33,660 nucleotides of DNA from an uncultured bacterium. GTDB lineage: Bacteria > Bacteroidota > Bacteroidia > Bacteroidales > Bacteroidaceae. This document shows, one piece after another, positions 33,385-33,660 of the stretch (position 1 is its first letter; each line of letters opens with the position of its first letter). The notes beneath the pieces are model-generated. The model made no database searches. It was not told the DNA's origin and saw nothing but the letters and a program-made list of their open reading frames with translations. Where the stretch lies: NCBI GenBank assembly GCA_945829425.1, contig CALZUQ010000030.1:1-33660 (forward strand), in the 5' to 3' direction. The position numbers were made by a program, and so were the translations under genes.

Positions 33385-33625
33385 TAACGTGAGTTCGATG
33401 AATTCTGCATACAGTAAGACTTACCTGACAGAGGCGGGACATTGCTGCGTTGCCATGGCAAGTTGGCTTCATTGCCGATAAGATTAATAACCTATCAGCC
33501 GAAAGGTTATTAACCTTGCAGCCGAAAGGTTATTAACCTTGCAGCCAACGAAGACATATTAACCCTTTCGATGATATATCTTGTTGCGCCTTTCCTGTTA
33601 GTTCAAATTCATCGAACTGACGTTA
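33385..33625. mobile_element. MITE-like element with 20-bp terminal inverted repeats
   Basis: TAACGTGAGTTCGATGAATT (33385-33404) and its complement at 33606-33625 match at 19 of 20 positions and enclose 241 bp with no ORF of gene length. The ends start and finish with TAACGT/ACGTTA. No clear target duplication beyond AA is visible. Inside is the 23-bp tandem repeat at 33496-33541. No transposase is present, so it is non-autonomous if mobile, or it may be a dispersed regulatory repeat. Confidence 0.5.
33496..33541. repeat. 23-bp tandem repeat with hairpin potential
   Basis: CAGCCGAAAGGTTATTAACCTTG occurs twice exactly (33496-33518, 33519-33541), followed by a partial CAGCC. AGGTTATTAA also pairs with the TTAATAACCT just upstream (33484-33493). 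Each unit holds the near-palindrome AAGGTTATTAACCTT. Confidence 0.85.
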
Positions 33626-33660
33626 AATAGTTAAACTACATTCGTGCCGTTAGTCATAGC

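Noticed and set aside
33345..33480. Possible sigma-54 promoters (TGGCAC near 33346, TTGGC...TTGC near 33464)
   Set aside because: The spacing between GG and GC elements does not fit the -24/-12 rule.

Overview
The window looks like the chromosome of a member of the Bacteroidales, most probably Prevotellaceae. Most intergenic gaps carry the Bacteroidetes -7 box TAnnTTTG, often with TTTG or CTTG 17-21 bp upstream. Shine-Dalgarno sites are mostly weak. The gene set (HECLGH-type M49 peptidase, DUF4922 protein, PA14-bearing GH31, LptE next to a sigma-54 activator) is also typical of the group. It is ordinary chromosome, with no phage, transposase gene, rRNA or CRISPR array.

Layout. 1-415: 5' part of an aldo/keto reductase (-) with a duplicated, repeat-bearing leader. 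955-4145: dnaK and alanine dehydrogenase (-). 4383-4452: tRNA-Gln (-). 4788-9495: rsfS, ftsH, cdsA, lpxB (+), covering ribosome silencing, membrane proteolysis, phospholipid and lipid A synthesis. 9566-13307: secreted GH31 alpha-glycosidase and thiamine pyrophosphokinase (-). 13626-20136: CobW-type metal GTPase with a His-rich repeat, lemA, rlmN, a degenerate PdxA-like protein, a sirtuin, a sigma-54 activator and an LptE-like lipoprotein (+). 20404-25294: complete L-rhamnose operon rhaB-rhaA-rhaT-rhaD (-). 25764-27098: NhaD Na+/H+ antiporter (+) behind a long leader holding two copies of a structured 101-bp repeat. 27276-30944: a 1222-residue fusion of glycosyltransferase, DUF4922 (HIT/GalT-like) and SpoIID/LytB domains (-). 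31323-33329: M49 dipeptidyl-peptidase III lipoprotein (+). 33385-33625: a MITE-like inverted-repeat element.

The main novelty candidates are RNA-level. A roughly 55-75 nt element, with an identical core GACAAGTCT and a covarying stem, lies upstream of three unrelated minus-strand genes: ald, rhaD and the GT-DUF4922-SpoIID fusion. It could be an undescribed cis-regulatory RNA. Two other leaders look switch-like: the tandem 101-bp repeat before nhaD, and a short leader before the CobW gene in which a terminator hairpin competes with an alternative stem. The triple-domain fusion protein and the PdxA-like protein that has lost metal ligands are the most unusual proteins. All statements rest on reading the sequence and family knowledge; no search or folding program was run.
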